A DNA stretch of 34,209 nt from an uncultured Desulfosporosinus sp. (GTDB lineage: Bacteria > Bacillota > Desulfitobacteriia > Desulfitobacteriales > Desulfitobacteriaceae). The DNA is taken from contig CAKMJS010000095.1 in NCBI GenBank assembly GCA_927405585.1, positions 1 to 34,209 of the forward strand, read 5' to 3'. The first letter of the stretch is position 1; every line of letters begins with the position of its first letter. The translations under genes were made by a program, and so were the position numbers. Positions 33,822 to 34,209 of the stretch are shown piece after piece. A model generated the notes under the pieces. That model did not search any database, had not been told where the DNA came from, and saw only the letters and a list, made by a program, of their open reading frames with translations.

Positions 33822-34209
33822 ATGTACTCCACATTCTTCGGTCTACAAATAGCTAGTCGGGCCCTTGCCACTCAACAAGCTGCTTTGGATGTGACAGGAC
33901 ACAACATAGCCAATGCAAATAATAAGGGATACACCAGACAGTTACCCAATATTCAAGCTGCTAACCCTTTGACCCTCAATGCCGCAGGGAAACCCATTAC
34001 CATTGGTGCGGGTGCCACTATGGACAGCATTATTCGTGCTAGAGATTCTTATGTTGACCGTCAATTTCGATGGGAGACTTCCAAATATGAATACTGGGCA
34101 GGCAAGGAGCAAACTCTCGATATGGTAGAAGGTTTATTAAATGAGCCTTCAGACTACAGTTTTAGTAGCGATCTGGACCATTTCTGGAATTCCTGGAGTG
34201 AGCTAGCCA
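33822..34209 (+). CDS. flgK: Flagellar hook-associated protein 1 FlgK, N-terminal part
   Basis: The first 129 residues are present before the window edge. They show the FlgK/rod-family N-terminus: FFGLQIASRALATQQAALDVTGHNIANANNKGYTRQ (in short, ALDVTGHNIANANNKGYTRQ), then GAGATMDSIIRARDSYVDRQFR and WNSWSELA. It forms the hook-filament junction. GGGAGAAA precedes the ATG. Confidence 0.93.
   Translation, partial: MYSTFFGLQIASRALATQQAALDVTGHNIANANNKGYTRQLPNIQAANPLTLNAAGKPITIGAGATMDSIIRARDSYVDRQFRWETSKYEYWAGKEQTLDMVEGLLNEPSDYSFSSDLDHFWNSWSELA

Overview
The window looks like a chromosomal piece of an anaerobic, flagellated, low-to-mid G+C Firmicute. A close relative of Desulfosporosinus or Desulfitobacterium is the best guess. 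This rests on gene content (an MFS-LuxR fusion regulator, a YaaR-CheR pair beside flgM-flgN-flgK, a sigma-54/PrpR-type regulator with a tripartite tricarboxylate transporter, a Bacillus-type LexA box) and not on any marker gene. No rRNA, tRNA, CRISPR array or complete insertion sequence was seen.

Layout. 1-9735 (minus) is the N-terminal 3245 codons of a giant secreted modular surface protein, cut by the window edge. 9736-10084 is its leader plus a hairpin. 10085-11557 is a 12-TM MFS-like sensor fused to a LuxR helix-turn-helix. A compact palindromic element (11594-11740) follows, joined directly to a GGDEF gene that has lost its start and N-terminus. 12309-14880 (minus) holds a small cupin, a VWA (CoxE-like) protein and a MoxR AAA+ ATPase. 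15069-16609 (minus) is a three-gene cassette: ferritin-like protein, four-TM protein rich in acidic and His residues, second ferritin-like protein. 16829-20586 (plus) holds an aconitase-family hydratase and a membrane diguanylate cyclase.

20661-27428 (plus) reads as one regulated catabolic unit. It comprises a PrpR-type sigma-54 activator, an intergenic region with five phased GTTGC repeats and a good -24/-12 promoter, a TctC lipoprotein, an intercistronic hairpin, TctB, TctA, and a two-subunit enzyme of the altronate dehydratase/sulfolactate sulfo-lyase (UxaA/SuyAB) superfamily. The simplest reading is uptake of a small hydroxy-acid or sulfonate and its dehydration or desulfonation, induced by the activator. 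The substrate cannot be read from sequence alone.

27511-29054 (minus) is a Y-family DNA polymerase with a small partner gene behind a LexA-type operator. 29246-30376 is a lipoprotein. 30501-30540 is a 20-bp direct repeat next to cheR. 30547-31798 (minus) is yaaR-cheR. 31826-32869 is a Tat-exported M28 peptidase. The window ends in the start of a flagellar operon (flgM, flgN, flgK). The points most worth a second look are the sigma-54/TTT/UxaA unit, the ferritin-like cassette, and the palindromic element fused to the broken GGDEF gene.
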